NCBI RefSeq assembly: GCF_963675165.1
Contig: NC_087377.1
Coordinates: forward strand, 6,014,042 to 6,078,041
Source: Halichondria panicea
Taxonomy: Eukaryota > Porifera > Demospongiae > Suberitida > Halichondriidae
Direction of reading: 5' to 3'
Length of the DNA: 64,000 nucleotides
Shown here: piece by piece, positions 1 through 11,520 of the stretch
Position numbering within the stretch: position 1 is the first letter of the stretch
Layout of the letters: each line of letters starts with the position of its first letter
Translations under genes and position numbers: made by a program
Notes under the pieces: model-generated
Database searches by the model: none
The model's input: only the letters and a program-made list of their open reading frames with translations
Told to the model about the DNA's origin: nothing

Positions 1-2134
1 GAAGCTACTTATAGCTAGCGTTTTAGAGCTATATAACTATTAAGTAGAATAGCAACACTCGATGTACTAGTTTTGTTACACACTACTCTGACTCCTGCTT
101 GCACTTTAGCAAAAAATCTATACACACACACACACAACCGTATACCTCACTGAATCATGAGCTCACCGAGACATAATAATTACAGGGCCTCAAAACTTAG
201 GGTTCACCCATAAAACTGACCTGCTTTAGTCAATGGCATGTCTTCGAGATCTTCAGGTAGTAACAACTCAAAACATTGAGCAGTAGAAAATCCCTCATCT
301 GCAAAAAAGGTTTATCAGTATAAATCACAGCAAATTTTAGACTTCAAAACAGTTCTATAGCCTCATTCTAGCGTCGACTCCTATAGATGCTCAAGAGATT
401 CCTTGGTCCAAGCATTGACCATTCGACGTCTTTTACTAGAGTTGTAAGCTCCTCTTGGATAAAATGAATCTAAACAACGCCCATGGACCCATGGAAGCTT
501 AGCCATCTTCCCGTGATATCATGTGTGTATTTTACAAACGGAATACGAGCAGCACATAATCAGCAGCACACGTGTACTTGCATCCTGCACGTATCCGACA
601 TTTGTTTAGCATTAATTTCGTGCTGTTTGCGTGCTGCATGGTGTATTTTAGACATAGGTGTGGGACGAGTGCAGGATAAGTGCGACTGTTATAGCTGTGG
701 TACATGTGCTGCATGTGTACCTCATGTATGTAGCCTGCTCGTATTTGAAGGACGTGTGTTTTCCACATGTGTGCAGAACGCATGTAATGGCAGCTATGTA
801 CATTCGTGCTGCACACATGCCACGTACGATTGGTGCTTTCATGTTGCACCTATACTATGCGCATTGAGCACGCGTGCTACCCGTGTGTGTGTAGACTGTG
901 TGTGTGTGTAGACTGTGTGTGTGTAGACTGTGTGTGTGTAGACTGCTACTGCTCAAGGATGAATCAAGTGCAAGTAAGAGTTTCTATAGGCTTCTAGTCA
1001 TGTTTTCTTGGATTTTAATTTGTGGAATTTTTGCAAAATAATGCTTCGTTCTCAAGTTATGCCTACATGTAGTTTTGCTTATTTGGAATGCCATTGCAGC
1101 CTTTTCAAAAGAGTTCGTAGCAAAACTTGTTCACCGAGTGTTGCTACTCTACTTAGTAGTTAGCTCTGCACTAGAACGCTAGCTATTGGTAGCTGCAATA
1201 GTGAGAAGAGAGCTGCAAGGCTCTGCTGACTTGCAGCCATTAATTTTACACTAGAACTTTTGGTATCGATCGTTTTTACAACAATCATAGTCGATCATTA
1301 CCCACTCTTTGAGTTTCCCTGTGATTATGGATCCTGCATGCAGGAAAATTAAAATCTTGTGACATTGATCAATGTGTGTATAAAAGGTAGAGTTGTGTAT
1401 GTAGCTTTTGCACCTCCATCGAGGCATCAAAACCAGCGGTGCTTCCATTTTTGTGGCGGACATGTTTGCTCTTATTTCAATGGTTCCTCTTAACTAATTT
1501 ACACAATTTTACTGGTGAGTGTTTTTATTTATTCATGTCGACAGCCGAGAGTTAGCACTTCAGGGCTCCATAGTTTTAACAGAGTCAACATTTTCAAGTA
1601 CATGCATGTACATGTATTAAGTGACCTCTCAGTGCTCCACCCCAAAATCTATTCTCCTAACTACACAAGAGCTTAAAGTAAAGGACTACCTCTTGCTACA
1701 AAAAACAAAAATTAACGTTATGAATGTACATACTGCATAGAGACTAACCAGCCAGAGTTTGTATGTCCTTGCCAGACACCCCCTTGTGTGTCAGCCATGA
1801 AATGAAGGAGGGAAAAGTGTGGGGAGAGTCATCAACTACGCAATCTGAGGGAGAGTAGTGTGTGTGTTTGCATATTAATTATTATGATCTAGTGCAGGCA
1901 AATGCAACAGATAATAATCTCACATGTACAGTTACATGACCTGCTAACTGTATGTAGCTTTGCGAAATACGCCCACCCTTTTCTGCAAGAAGTTTAGGCT
2001 TGATATGGGAATGGGCATATTTTCGTGAAATTCTCTCCAGCAGTTTAGTCTTGAGGCTTATTGGGGCGAGCCCTGAGGCCCGTCCAATAGTAGCGATCGA
2101 GTACTGCAGAGAAGCTCAGCGACCGTGGACACAC
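1..2134. other. Non-coding stretch without a supported gene
   Basis: No reading frame here resembles a known family. The open frames at 483-997 are rich in Cys, His and Thr because the DNA is CA/GT-rich. A minus-strand frame at 1251-1463 has an ATG but no recognisable domain. Short CA repeats lie near 121-136. Confidence 0.5.
883..944. repeat. Short GT-rich minisatellite
   Basis: A unit of about 13-15 bp, GTGTGTGTAGACT, repeats about four times with small length changes. It resembles in composition the large GT satellite at the far end of the window. Confidence 0.8.
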
Positions 2135-2143
2135 GGTCAGTTC

Positions 2144-2195
2144 TAGCCTCCTTCACAAGGCCTCAAAAAGGAAGAGCGGCCTGGGATCGAGGCTA
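2144..2195. mobile_element. 52-bp minimal Mutator-like element (two ends only)
   Basis: The segment starts TAGCCTCC and ends GGGATCGAGGCTA, the termini shared by the other TAGCCTC elements in this window. It is flanked on both sides by the same 9 bases, GGTCAGTTC (2135-2143 and 2196-2204). A 9-bp duplication is typical of Mutator-like elements. Only about 50 bases lie between the duplications, so this is little more than two fused terminal repeats. Confidence 0.75.
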
Positions 2196-2204
2196 GGTCA
2201 GTTC

Positions 2205-3620
2205 AAGCTTTTTAGCGTGACAATCGCTGCATTTTCTAACATTCCTTTATATTACAAGCAATGATACATTCGCAAGACACTTAATATTTTTACTGGATGA
2301 AACTGATACAGCTCAACAACTAAGGTAATGAGGCAATGGCCATATCAAAGACACCATCTGCTGGCAAGGCTAATTTTTTGAGTAGGAGCTAATGAGACGA
2401 AACTCTTCTGTTGTCAAAAGGTTCGAATTGAAGAGGAAGAGAGAATTGCAGTTAGAGAGACCTTCAGGACAGGAAGCAGCAAGTTGAACAAGTGATTACT
2501 ACACACTACAACTACTCTTCGCTAGGGCTCGCCCCACACCACACAATGCTTCTAGCATTCTCCTAATACTCGTGGCTCACAGTAGCAGTGATATACATTT
2601 TTATGCCTCGCGGCGTAGCTGCACGAGGGATACGGTAAAGCTGACTGTATGTGTATTCCAGCTGTAACTACTCAACGGTTGCAAAAACTAACAGCTTCTA
2701 TAAACTTCTAGCCACGTTCTCTTGGGTTCTCTTGGGGTTTGCAAAGTTAATTGTTCTCTAGTTATAGCCAATTTTATTTACAGGGAAGGCTGTTGCAGTC
2801 TCTTCAGAATCTTCGATGGGATCATCTGTTCGCAAAAACATTCTATATTCAACTTATGAGTTACATAAATAGCCTTGCGCAAATAAAGCGCTAACCTTTT
2901 TGTCAACTACAAGAGTCAGAATAGAGCTGCAAATGGCAGCTAGTCCAGCAGACATTGCAAACTTTAACCAAGTGCGGATACACCCCCTTTTCTGCGCATG
3001 CTACCAATTGTGACAGTCGCTGTGGAAACTGCCGAGGGGTTGGGGGAACAGGTTGTATTTACTCACTAATTTCACTTTACTACACTAACAGCGTTTGGCT
3101 ATGAACCTCTTGCACGGGTATTTTGACTCGAAAATACACTCACCTAAAAAACATTTGCAAACATGATAGGTATGTGTGTAAGCTAACTAGTAATAGTTAT
3201 TACATGGCTACGTGTGCCACAAGCTGTTAATTGGGCCGGTAGTAGACTGTGGTCAAGGGCCTTTAAGATCATTAACAACTAATGATTTAAGTATTGGGTG
3301 GAGGGTGGGCTCTGGTCTCAAAAAGTCAATCTGCCCCAGTGCAACATGCAATAATATTGGCCCTACAATAATAATGCTTTGATCTCAGAGGTCAAAAGGC
3401 AACAAAGAGGATTAAAATGCTAGACAATCAGCTATACTGTACATATTACACAAGCTACATTGTAGCTAGTATTTTTGCATACAATGCGTTTAGGGAACGG
3501 TGTGTTTTAGGCAAACGGAATGGGAACTGTATATATATATGCAGTGAAGATATATGTACGTATGTACATGTATATGTAGCAAATAGGGGATGGGTGTATT
3601 TTCGTGAGTGTACGATACAG
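2205..3620. other. Non-coding stretch downstream of the Death-domain gene
   Basis: Nothing recognisable. An open frame at 3417-3683 (+) overlaps the last exon of the minus-strand Death-domain gene and is probably chance. Confidence 0.45.
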
Positions 3621-6600
3621 CTAGGTCAAAAAGCTTTCGCGACTTGGGAATTTACGAAGTGCCACGACCAGTTTTCGAGTTAATAAGGGCTTAACTGAAC
3701 ACATCGTACCTTTACACAGCTCACATACTCGCATCGCTGTTTGACTATCCCCCAAATTCAGAGCAACAGTGGCCAGTTGTTTGTATGTAGCTTTGAACGC
3801 GTTATTGGTTTTCCATACCCTCAAAACCTGCGTAGAATAAAGGATAAAAATAGACGTAAACATGTACCAAAACTCACTGCTGAATTGTAAAGAGGTTTAT
3901 ACAAGCAAGGTGGAACACTACAACTAGCCGAATTCATGCACTAGCTGCCATCAGTTCTCTACGAAGAGTACTTATCAGTGTATAGTTATACGTTGCTCAA
4001 AACACTGTTTATATAGTTACACGTATTACCCAAGGCCGTGCCGCGGACAGTGGGAAAAAATTAATAGTCCGTTGGTGTGTCGGTCCGTTAGTAATTTCCG
4101 AGCCTGCTTACCTGGATGCCATAGCGGTGCGTTACAGCATGGATAGCTTTCCACAACAAGTTATTAGTTTTAATAGTGGCAGATTTTGCTTCGTTGTCGA
4201 ATAAAAGCGAGTAAAAGCTAAGAAGCGGAACTTGCATGGGTTAGCTAAATGCCAGTGGTGTAGACAGAGGGGGGCTGACGGGGCCAGAGCCCCCCTGTTT
4301 TAAGCTACAGAAACTCAAACTCAGCCTGAATCATCCTGAAACTCTCAGTCGTTAATAGCGACTGCATGCACACAACAAGTAAAGTTCTAAGTATACTATT
4401 TGCATTGAAATTTGGGTGGGGCCATTTAAGAATCTATTGCACATAACTAGAGCTTCTTACTATTAATTACCAGGATATTACTAAGCACTTCTGCAATCTG
4501 TAGACACCTTTTTGCACACTTACGGTGGCTCAGAGAGTTCACAAAGTACGATTGACCTTCGCTAGTAGGGAGTTGACTGTCGCTAGTGGACAGTGCGATT
4601 AACCTTCGCTAGTGGAGAGTTCTAGTAAAAGCTCCCTTTCTAGCTAGATACCTCTACCTAGGTGCGTAGGGGGGTACTGACCTTATATTTGACCCACAGA
4701 TGCTATCTATAATTATTAAAGAGCCACGCGTGGCCTGCTTTGGACAGCAGGTACAACACTAGATCCCTAGTGACTCACTAGCCTACAGTTGAACAGTAAG
4801 CAATTAAGTTGCACGGTTGCTTATTTGTGTGCTGATGTTTCTAGTACATGTAGGCTACGTTGATTTGTTGTAGTTAATACAATAATTCCATGTTCTACTG
4901 TAGGGCTGTTCAGTGTTGAATGTTTTCTTTTGCCAGATTGAAGTCCAGAGTAGAAAATGTATACTTTTAGGAATGACTGTACTAAACCCAATCAATGTAC
5001 ATGTAGAGGCACAAACAACAGCACACAAACAAGCTCAACTTACCTTAAGGTGACATAATTATTTTCACAGGTAGATTTGTTTGCATTTTTACAGTTTTGT
5101 ACATTTTGCTGGTATAATTTTTTGCGAAATGTCGATCTGGATACATTAAACAAGAGGGCGGCCAATTATTTGCGAGTACTAATTTTCGCAATTTTACTCT
5201 CATTTGCAGAAATAGCAGAAAATAATGCACGTGAAAATATGTCACCTTAAGGTACTGTTCAACTGTAATTAACAGAGTACGGCACTTAAATGTTGTATCA
5301 TTGTGCCAATAATTATAATGTTCAATAGAGTCTCCAGATTGCACTAAAAATCAATATACATGTAAGTTAGAGCACGCCCCCTCCTGGGGGAGGACCCCTA
5401 GTTGAGCCACCCTACCCTTCCAAAATTCTGGCTATGCCACTGCATGTGGCCTTTATTCAAGGTAGGTAGTATGTATTCTCAGCTGAAGTGACCTTTTACC
5501 AGGAACAATGGAACCAGTGTCCTCAGAGGAGGTTGGACAGGGTCAAAAGGTCACTAATGAATCATCACGTGAGCTTATGTTTTGTGCAGTACATTTGCAA
5601 GTGTGACTGCTTGTCCCGCCCTGATTCTTGTGATAAAGTAGACCCTTCATGATACTGCTGCTGCAAATTAGTTAACTTTTAGCTACTGCACTCCTCCAGA
5701 GAAATCATGCAGTGCCAAAAGGGGTGACCCCACACAAAGGTCGTAGTTCTGTCATGTCAAACTGACCACTGAAAGTAGGAGCTATCGTACTGTAGAGCGA
5801 ATGTATAGCTGAACTATGTCATCACATCTAAGTATATACTCTTGTTCCCAGAATGAAAATTAGGTAGCCTGCTGGCTAGAAAATAGCTTGGTAAAAAGTA
5901 CATGTAGGTTCGAGGTTAAATCGTCATTATTAAGTTTTGGCTTCGTGACCAACCTCTGCAGTGTCCCTAAAGTGGAAAGCTAGAATTGTGCCCATAATTA
6001 TATCTAGGACTCCGGCAGGCTTCTTTAATGTCATCCCGGTCCACAGTGCATGTCTCATGCACCACTAAAACTCAGTTCTCAAACTTGCATCCTTAATAAT
6101 TAATTTTTATTGCTCCTGTTATTACTCGCTGCAGCTTCTACGCTCATACAACACTCCTGAGGATTCATGTTAACAGCCGAGGGTCAGTGCAACTTGCAAG
6201 AAAAGCTAAAGAAAACGCCTACTTTAAGAGCAACACTTATTATGCAACAGTTCAGAGTCCTGCCTGTCCTCACTGTACATTCCTCATGGCCAACAGCAAG
6301 TAGAATCTGTGCTAAAACTTTGGCGGACAAATTTTAGCAGGATAAGACCAATTTCAAGGAGGACGGATTTTACTGTGACAATAAGATCAACTAGATATAA
6401 TTATCTGTCAGATCATGGCCAGCTACGAAATATTGGATGGCTCAGATACTACAAAACGAATGTGTAATAATAAGTATTTTAGTGACGTATGATTATAGTA
6501 CTTTTGAAGCTGTATTAAATGTGTATCATTGGCTATTAACGTAGGAAGGACAGTGCTACTGGCACGGTATAAGTGCAATGACATGCTACCATTTCAACGT

Positions 6601-6812
6601 ACCCTTTGTATTCTCATGAGGTAGTCAATCTCTCTGTTGGTTTGAATGTCTTGAATCTGATAAGCCTTGAGTTCCAAAGCCTCAGCATATTTCAGCCAGT
6701 TACCAATGGAGTCAGATATTTGGTTGAGATGAGTGTCGGACACTTCTATTGTGAATTGGTGTTCTCGCAAGTTGAAACGTGTCGTTAGTTCATCTAACAT
6801 AACATCAGCCAT
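3621..6812 (-). CDS. Death-domain protein, two exons
   Basis: This is the best host-gene candidate. Exon 1 (6812 to 6603) starts at an ATG just after a pyrimidine-rich stretch and encodes 70 residues. Exon 2 (3827 to 3621) follows an acceptor TTCTACGCAG and encodes 68 residues to a stop. The exon 1 donor is GTACGT, and the junction is in phase 0, joining MRIQR to VLRVWK. The combined protein reads as a Death-fold module: DTHLNQISDSIGNWLKYAEA, then the helix around EIDYLMRIQR, then VLRVWKTNNAFKATYKQLAT and NLGDSQTAMRVCEL. The RVWK...ATYKQLA...A..VC pattern is typical of Death domains in sponge and cnidarian multidomain proteins. Such domains pair with other Death domains in apoptosis or innate immune signalling. 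A possible donor (AAAG|GTACGA near 3703) means exon 2 may continue into a further exon. The roughly 138-residue protein is short, so other exons may be missing. Confidence 0.7.
3828..6602 (-). other. 2775-bp intron of the Death-domain gene
   Basis: Inferred from the donor GTACGT at 6602-6597 and the acceptor CTACGCAG at 3828-3835 on the minus strand. It is far longer than the 40-100 bp introns elsewhere in the window. A 14-bp motif with ACCTTAAGGTGACATA near 5041 has an inverted partner near 5239-5253. No coding relic was recognised inside. Confidence 0.55.
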
Positions 6813-6869
6813 TACTGGAAAGCAGGGGGAAAGTTGACATGTGAATGAGGCACAGACTAAAAGTTAATT

Positions 6870-7283
6870 AGGGTGTCATACAGGGGGAAAGGGGGGGATA
6901 TCCCCCCTAGCTCCAATCCCCCCCCTTTCAATTATTATGACTGAGTGACCATAGCTGGCTACCGTATAGCGTGTAATTTTCGGGGGACAACATATTCGTG
7001 GTTCAGCAATAATATTGCTGAAGTGCTAAACCATGAATATTTACGAAAATATTAAACACGAAATGTCTCAATAATATTTTCGTGGTTGCTGCTTGCACTG
7101 TAGGTAAGGTCGCTTCATTCGTGGGTAAAATATTCGTGGTCAGACCTCCAACCACGAAAACCACTTGCCCCACGAAAATTACACGCTATACGGTATTTAA
7201 ATAACAGTTGACCTTTTTTAGCAACATTTTCTGGTTACTTTTCTCATTTCCCCCCTCTACTTCAAAATCCTGTATGACACCCT
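6870..7283. mobile_element. Short inverted-repeat element, outer of a nested pair
   Basis: The ends are AGGGTGTCATACAGG (6870-6884) and its reverse complement (7269-7283). The flanks read GTTAATT and GTTAATC, an imperfect 7-bp target duplication. The interior carries G-rich and C-rich runs and a second inverted-repeat element at 6960-7195. Confidence 0.65.
6960..7195. mobile_element. 236-bp hairpin element nested in the 6870-7283 element
   Basis: Terminal inverted repeats of about 22 bp start TACCGTATAGCGTGTAATTT (6960) and mirror at 7174-7195. TA lies at both extreme ends, as expected for a TA-targeting (Tc1/mariner-like) short element. No coding capacity. Confidence 0.7.
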
Positions 7284-7931
7284 GTTAATCAGTACAGACT
7301 AATTATGCCTCGAAGCCACAGGTCACTTTTTTGGAGGTTGAAAATTATATTGAAGTCCTAGTGTCGCATATTTAGAGGGTCACATCTAATTAGAGGTAGC
7401 CTCGATCCCAGCCCCTCTCACTAGAGGGCCTGGTAACCACCGTTTGCGTGTGGGTGGATTTAATAGTAAATTTGTTAGTAAAACTCAATCAATTAACCTT
7501 TTGTACTATGGTCACCCACGTGGTTGATTAAACTATTAGTGTCAAGAGAGAGAAATCGCCATCACAACTCTAGGCTCATACAAGGAGCACTGATCTTACG
7601 GAGATGGCATCAAACAAGCGTCTGGAAGCAAGTAGACTTGACAGAGCCGGTAGGTACTGACAAAAAAACGCCCACCACTCTACCACAGTACAAAAAAGAC
7701 AAAACCTGACTTTTCAACACTGGGAGCAAGAACAGAACAGAAGTACAAGCCATCACAACAAAACTAGTCACTAGTCTAGGTCATAAATGTTGTAAGTAGC
7801 TGTGTTATTTTATTAAAACTGCTGTGATTTGTGCAATGACATCATTGTAAAATATACAATAATTATACTGACTAATTTACTAAGATATCTTGATCCCCAA
7901 GAATCTTGGGGCAATTGATGCTTGGGGCAAT
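7284..7931. other. Non-coding stretch
   Basis: No gene recognised. A perfect 16-bp tandem duplication (CTTGGGGCAATTGATG-type unit) lies at about 7907-7938. Confidence 0.4.
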
Positions 7932-8087
7932 TGACGCATGCGCAGACAGTGTATACCAGGCCGTCTTTCTCAATTGAGAGCGGCCTGGAATCGAGGCTAA
8001 ATTCGAGGTAACTTTACAGAGTCTACTTGCCTCGATTTCAGGCCGCTTAAAAACACTGATTTTCCAGTGGGCTACAATCGAGGCTAG
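7932..8087. mobile_element. Fragments of Mutator-like TAGCCTC element ends
   Basis: 7932-7999 reads like the right terminus of the family: GCATGCGCAGACA, then ACCAGGCC, then CGGCCTGG and ATCGAGGCTA. Just beyond, 8028-8046 reads like a left terminus (GCCTCGATTTCAGGCCGC), and 8075-8086 like another right end. No clean target duplication was found, so these are treated as fragments. Confidence 0.5.
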
Positions 8088-8187
8088 GGAGTGGCTACCT
8101 CTATTTAGAACGCGACATTAAAAATAATTGTCAATGCAGCTGTCGAGGTCAGAAAATTGCTGAAGCTCTTGGGCATCGCATATTTGG

Positions 8188-8414
8188 TAACCTCGAGACC
8201 AGCCGTTCGTTATCTGAAAGAACGCCTGGTCAAGTTCTAATGTAGTACTCGTTCTAGTGGTCCAGGAATTTCTTGGACCGATAATTGCCCGCACAAGGTG
8301 TATTACCCATGAATATCATTATGATGTTGTAAAACGCTAACTCAGCTACACTACTTGCACATTGGAACTTGACCAGGCGTTCTTTCAGATAACGAACGGC
8401 TGGTCTCGAGGCTA
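8188..8414. mobile_element. 227-bp inverted-repeat element with TAGCCTCGAG-type ends
   Basis: Terminal repeats of about 49 bp (8188-8236 and 8366-8414) are nearly perfect reverse complements, running from TAACCTCGAGACCAGCC inward through the GAACGCCTGGTC core. The left flank CATATTTGG matches the right flank CATAATTATTTGG if four bases were inserted, so a 9-bp target duplication is likely. The ends put it with the Mutator-like family. Confidence 0.7.
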
Positions 8415-9554
8415 CATAATTATTTGGAGGGTCGCCTTAAATCGAGGTATTACGGTAGTAAGAGTTACCTCCAATTAGATGCGACCCTCTAAATAAGCGA
8501 CACGAGGTCTTCAACATAATTTTTAAAACTCCGAAGTTAATCAGGTACATTACAGGTCAGAAAATTACCTAAGATCGAGGATGTCGCATATTTGGAGGGT
8601 TGCCTTAAATTGAAATAAGTACTGTAGCTAATAGGTTTGCACCATCATTAATGCATTATCTTTCTCACCAGAATAGTGTGTGGGGTACACAAACACCACG
8701 TAGTCTCCAGATCCTAACTAGCCGGTCATTATTATATTAAAGACAGGTTAGCCCAGGTCAAAGTTCACTAATTTCATTCAAGATGGGCGTGTTATCCCTG
8801 CCCAGTAGCCAAGTACTTCCTTTTATTTTCCGAAACCTCGGACAAAATCAGAGTCACGATTGTTAATTGAAGGCCTCTGGTCAAAAACGGTGATAAAACG
8901 CATTCCGTATCATTATTTTGAGAAAACGGAGGTCAAAGTTCACGTTCAAAATTGATTGTGACTTTTGACCTTTATTAAAAACGATCACTCACAAGCCGTC
9001 ACTGTTGCAGGCGTACTGTTCGCCTGCAACAGTGACGGCTTGCGAGTCTAATCATAACTTTCTAGATAGTTGCTTTTGACTGTCTATATTGCTGCTGGAG
9101 CTTCTTTGATCTATGCAGAGTAAGTTAGTGCAGTAATCTTGATCTTTTCTGAATATTGTTTAATAGCCCTTCTTTACCGGAGCCCTTCAATTAATTTTCT
9201 AATTTTTTTTGTAACCTCCAATTCTGTGGAAACTTGGAGAGATAGCTCAAAACTAATAAAGGGTCGATGATTTAGAGACAAATTTATGCTTATTTATCAG
9301 ATCGATGTTTAGCAACCAGATCTTTGCAGACTAGATCGATGTTTAGCGAACCAGATCGATGTTTAGCAAAGCTACCAGATCGCACAAAGAGCAGATATTA
9401 GGGCGTGGTTTCTTGTGATACTTAATTAGAATTGTGCTAGCTAGTTGCAAGATGTTATAGCCATTGCTCTTACTACTGCTGTTACAAACAGCGGTTTACT
9501 TAGATTCTGAAGATGAAAATAGCACTGGATATGATTAGGCAGTAGGGCCTAGGG
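8415..9554. other. Non-coding stretch with a strong hairpin
   Basis: No gene recognised. Motifs of the type CCAGATCGATGTTTAGCAA repeat three times between 9298 and 9372. The hairpin at 8988-9046 is listed separately. Confidence 0.4.
8988..9046. repeat. Inverted repeat, 26-bp arms
   Basis: The left arm 8988-9013 and right arm 9021-9046 are reverse complements except for one position, with a 7-base loop. The core is GCCGTCACTGTTGCAGGCG. The sequence immediately outside the arms does not give a clear target duplication. Confidence 0.85.
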
Positions 9555-9601
9555 CCTCTAGGGCCTCCATCCCAGGCCGCACTTCCCACTTAGGGAAGTG
9601 G

Positions 9602-9691
9602 GTAGTCTCATGAATCAGCCGCCGTTCCTTTGGTGTTCCAAAGGCCGTTCCTTTGGTGTTCCAAAGGAACGGCGGCTGATTCATGAGACTA
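9602..9691. mobile_element. 90-bp hairpin insertion with 9-bp target duplication
   Basis: Arms of 31 bp (9603-9633 and 9661-9691) are perfect reverse complements starting TAGTCTCATGAATCAGCC. The loop itself contains a smaller CCAAAGG/CCTTTGG palindrome. Identical 9-mers GGGAAGTGG flank it (9593-9601 and 9692-9700). It sits inside a sequence like the Mutator-family terminus (TCCCAGGCCGCACTTCCCAC), so one short element has landed in the end of another. Confidence 0.8.
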
Positions 9692-9754
9692 GGGAAGTGG
9701 TGCGCATGCGCCCCGGTATCTAGGGGCTTTGGATAACATCGTATATTCTCAGTA

Positions 9755-9935
9755 GAATCCTACTGCTGAGAAAGACTGCTGAGAGACTGAGAGACTGAGA
9801 GACTGAGAGATTGCTGCTGAGCTGAGAGACCGCTGAGAAACCTGAGAGACTAAGAGATTGCTGAAAGAGACCTGAAAGAGACTACTGAGAACCTGAGAGA
9901 CTGAAAGCTGCTGAGAGACCGAGACTGAGTAGGAG
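9755..9935. repeat. CTGAGAGA minisatellite
   Basis: Irregular tandem units based on CTGAGAGA and CTGCTGAGAGAC. T-rich low-complexity DNA follows (9950-10015). Confidence 0.85.
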
Positions 9936-10139
9936 AGTAGGAGAGGTTATCTTCTTATTTTTTATAATTATTTATTATTTATTATTATTTTTTTGTTTTG
10001 TTTTTTATTTTTTCTGTTGGCCTATTCAAAAGAATAGTAGCCCCAACTTACTTTATCTTTTGGCCTACTCCAAAGAGTAGAAGCTATACAATTGAACAAT
10101 CAGACCCCCCAAAGCTTCATTGATGGTAACTGACCAAAG

Positions 10140-11000
10140 GTTCGTTTGACGCACTCAAACTCAACCAAAATGCAATCGAACCGGTAAATGCAGGAACTGC
10201 CAATGCGCCAAACTGACGCACATGGATGGAGGAGGATATGTACCTCCTTTAAGTCTGCCTCCGATGATATTTGCCATTCATTAGCCCTTCTAATCTACAT
10301 GACCTTCGTCAACCCTAAAGGACTCAGTCCCTGTCGTTTAAGAACCCAGGTGTGCGACCTATCGGAATTTGCGAGACAGTTCGCAGAATCGTTGCCAAGG
10401 CAGTTACAAGTGATGATATCCAAGACGCTGCTGGCTCTACCCAACTGCTGGTAATGAGGCTGCAGTCCATGCTATGAACCTCGCATTTAATTCTAAAGAG
10501 CTAGCAATGCATTCAACTCTCTAAACCGCCAGACGGCACTTAGAAATGTCAGGGTCCTCTGTCCATCCATTTCAACCATTCTCATTAATACTTACCGCCA
10601 GGACACGGAACTGTTCGTCGATGGATCCACCCAGGAAGGCACCACCCAGGCATGTATGCCATCGCCCTGAAACCCCTAATGGACAGAGTTAACCAGTCCG
10701 TAGAAGTCACCCAGGCATGGTACGCTGATGACGCTGCTGCCACTAGTGACATCCCTGCTGATGGTGGGAGGAGCTGACCAACATTGGCCCTGCCTATGGA
10801 TACATGGTCAACGCCTCTAAAACTCATCTGATAGTAAAAGCCAGCCAACTCTCAGAAGCCCAAACAACTTTCGAGGACACACAGATCAACATCACCACAA
10901 TTGGGAAACCACACTTACTTTGAAGCCAGGAATTCACAGAGTCATTTGTCAGATTATGTGGTTGAAGTGGCTTGCCCCGGCCTACTCATTTGCAAGCTGA
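10140..11000 (+). pseudogene. Decayed reverse-transcriptase fragment
   Basis: Pieces in all three frames line up as one reverse transcriptase. In order: a VNPKGLSP stretch (about 10309), then a [23 protein letters not shown] stretch (about 10350-10410), [14 protein letters not shown] (about 10508-10550), [18 protein letters not shown] (about 10582-10635), and AWYADDAAATS at 10716-10750. The YADD motif is the polymerase active-site pair. Stops and frame changes make it non-functional. It resembles a reverse transcriptase found in many copies in sponges and cnidarians; whether it belongs to a DIRS-like or non-LTR lineage cannot be settled here. Confidence 0.65.
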
Positions 11001-11451
11001 TGAGAGTCATATGGTGATGAGACAGTAGAATCTCCCTCCAGACATCCAGTCAATAGCTTCTATTTCCAAAGGTTGATTTTCTCCTAAATCATGTATTGGA
11101 AAAAAATCGGTTTGGAATGAGGTACAAATTCAATCTTGTTACGCAAAAAGGCGTGCTATCGACTGCTTGCGCATGCGCCAAATTATTGGATTCCGGATAC
11201 ATCAGACCTAAAAAGTCATACACAGAGCTAGCTAGCTAGAGGCAGAGCTTGTTGTTCTTCTGATAGAATCAGTAGCAGTAGTATAGTAGATAGTAGACTT
11301 TCACTAAAGTTAGTGTTAAATGGGCGTGGCCTGTCCATATAGCCTGTCCATATAGTCTCTTATCAGCCGTCACTCCTTTCAGACGATCTTCATCCACACT
11401 GTTGTAGCTCTATCTCCTTCAATCCACTTTGTTATGTCATAGTTGTTATCC

Positions 11452-11520
11452 AAAGCATGCGCAAGCAGTCGATACCAGGCCCACTTCCCTAGTGGGAAGT
11501 GCGGCCTGGGATTGAGGCTA
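11452..11520. mobile_element. Right terminus of a Mutator-like TAGCCTC element
   Basis: GCATGCGCAAGCAGTCGATA, then ACCAGGCCC, a CTTCCC/GGGAAG hairpin, then GCGGCCTGGGATTGAGGCTA. Its reverse complement matches the sequence at 9565-9602, including the CCGCACTTCCCAC core, so 9.56-11.52 kb may be one larger element. No matching flanks were found to confirm that. Confidence 0.5.

Noticed and set aside
3417..3683. 88-codon plus-strand frame
   Set aside because: It overlaps the Death-domain exon on the other strand and has no family resemblance.
9560..11520. One single 2-kb Mutator-like element enclosing the reverse transcriptase fragment
   Set aside because: The two ends are similar, but no matching flanks were found and the left end is damaged by the hairpin insertion, so only the ends are annotated.
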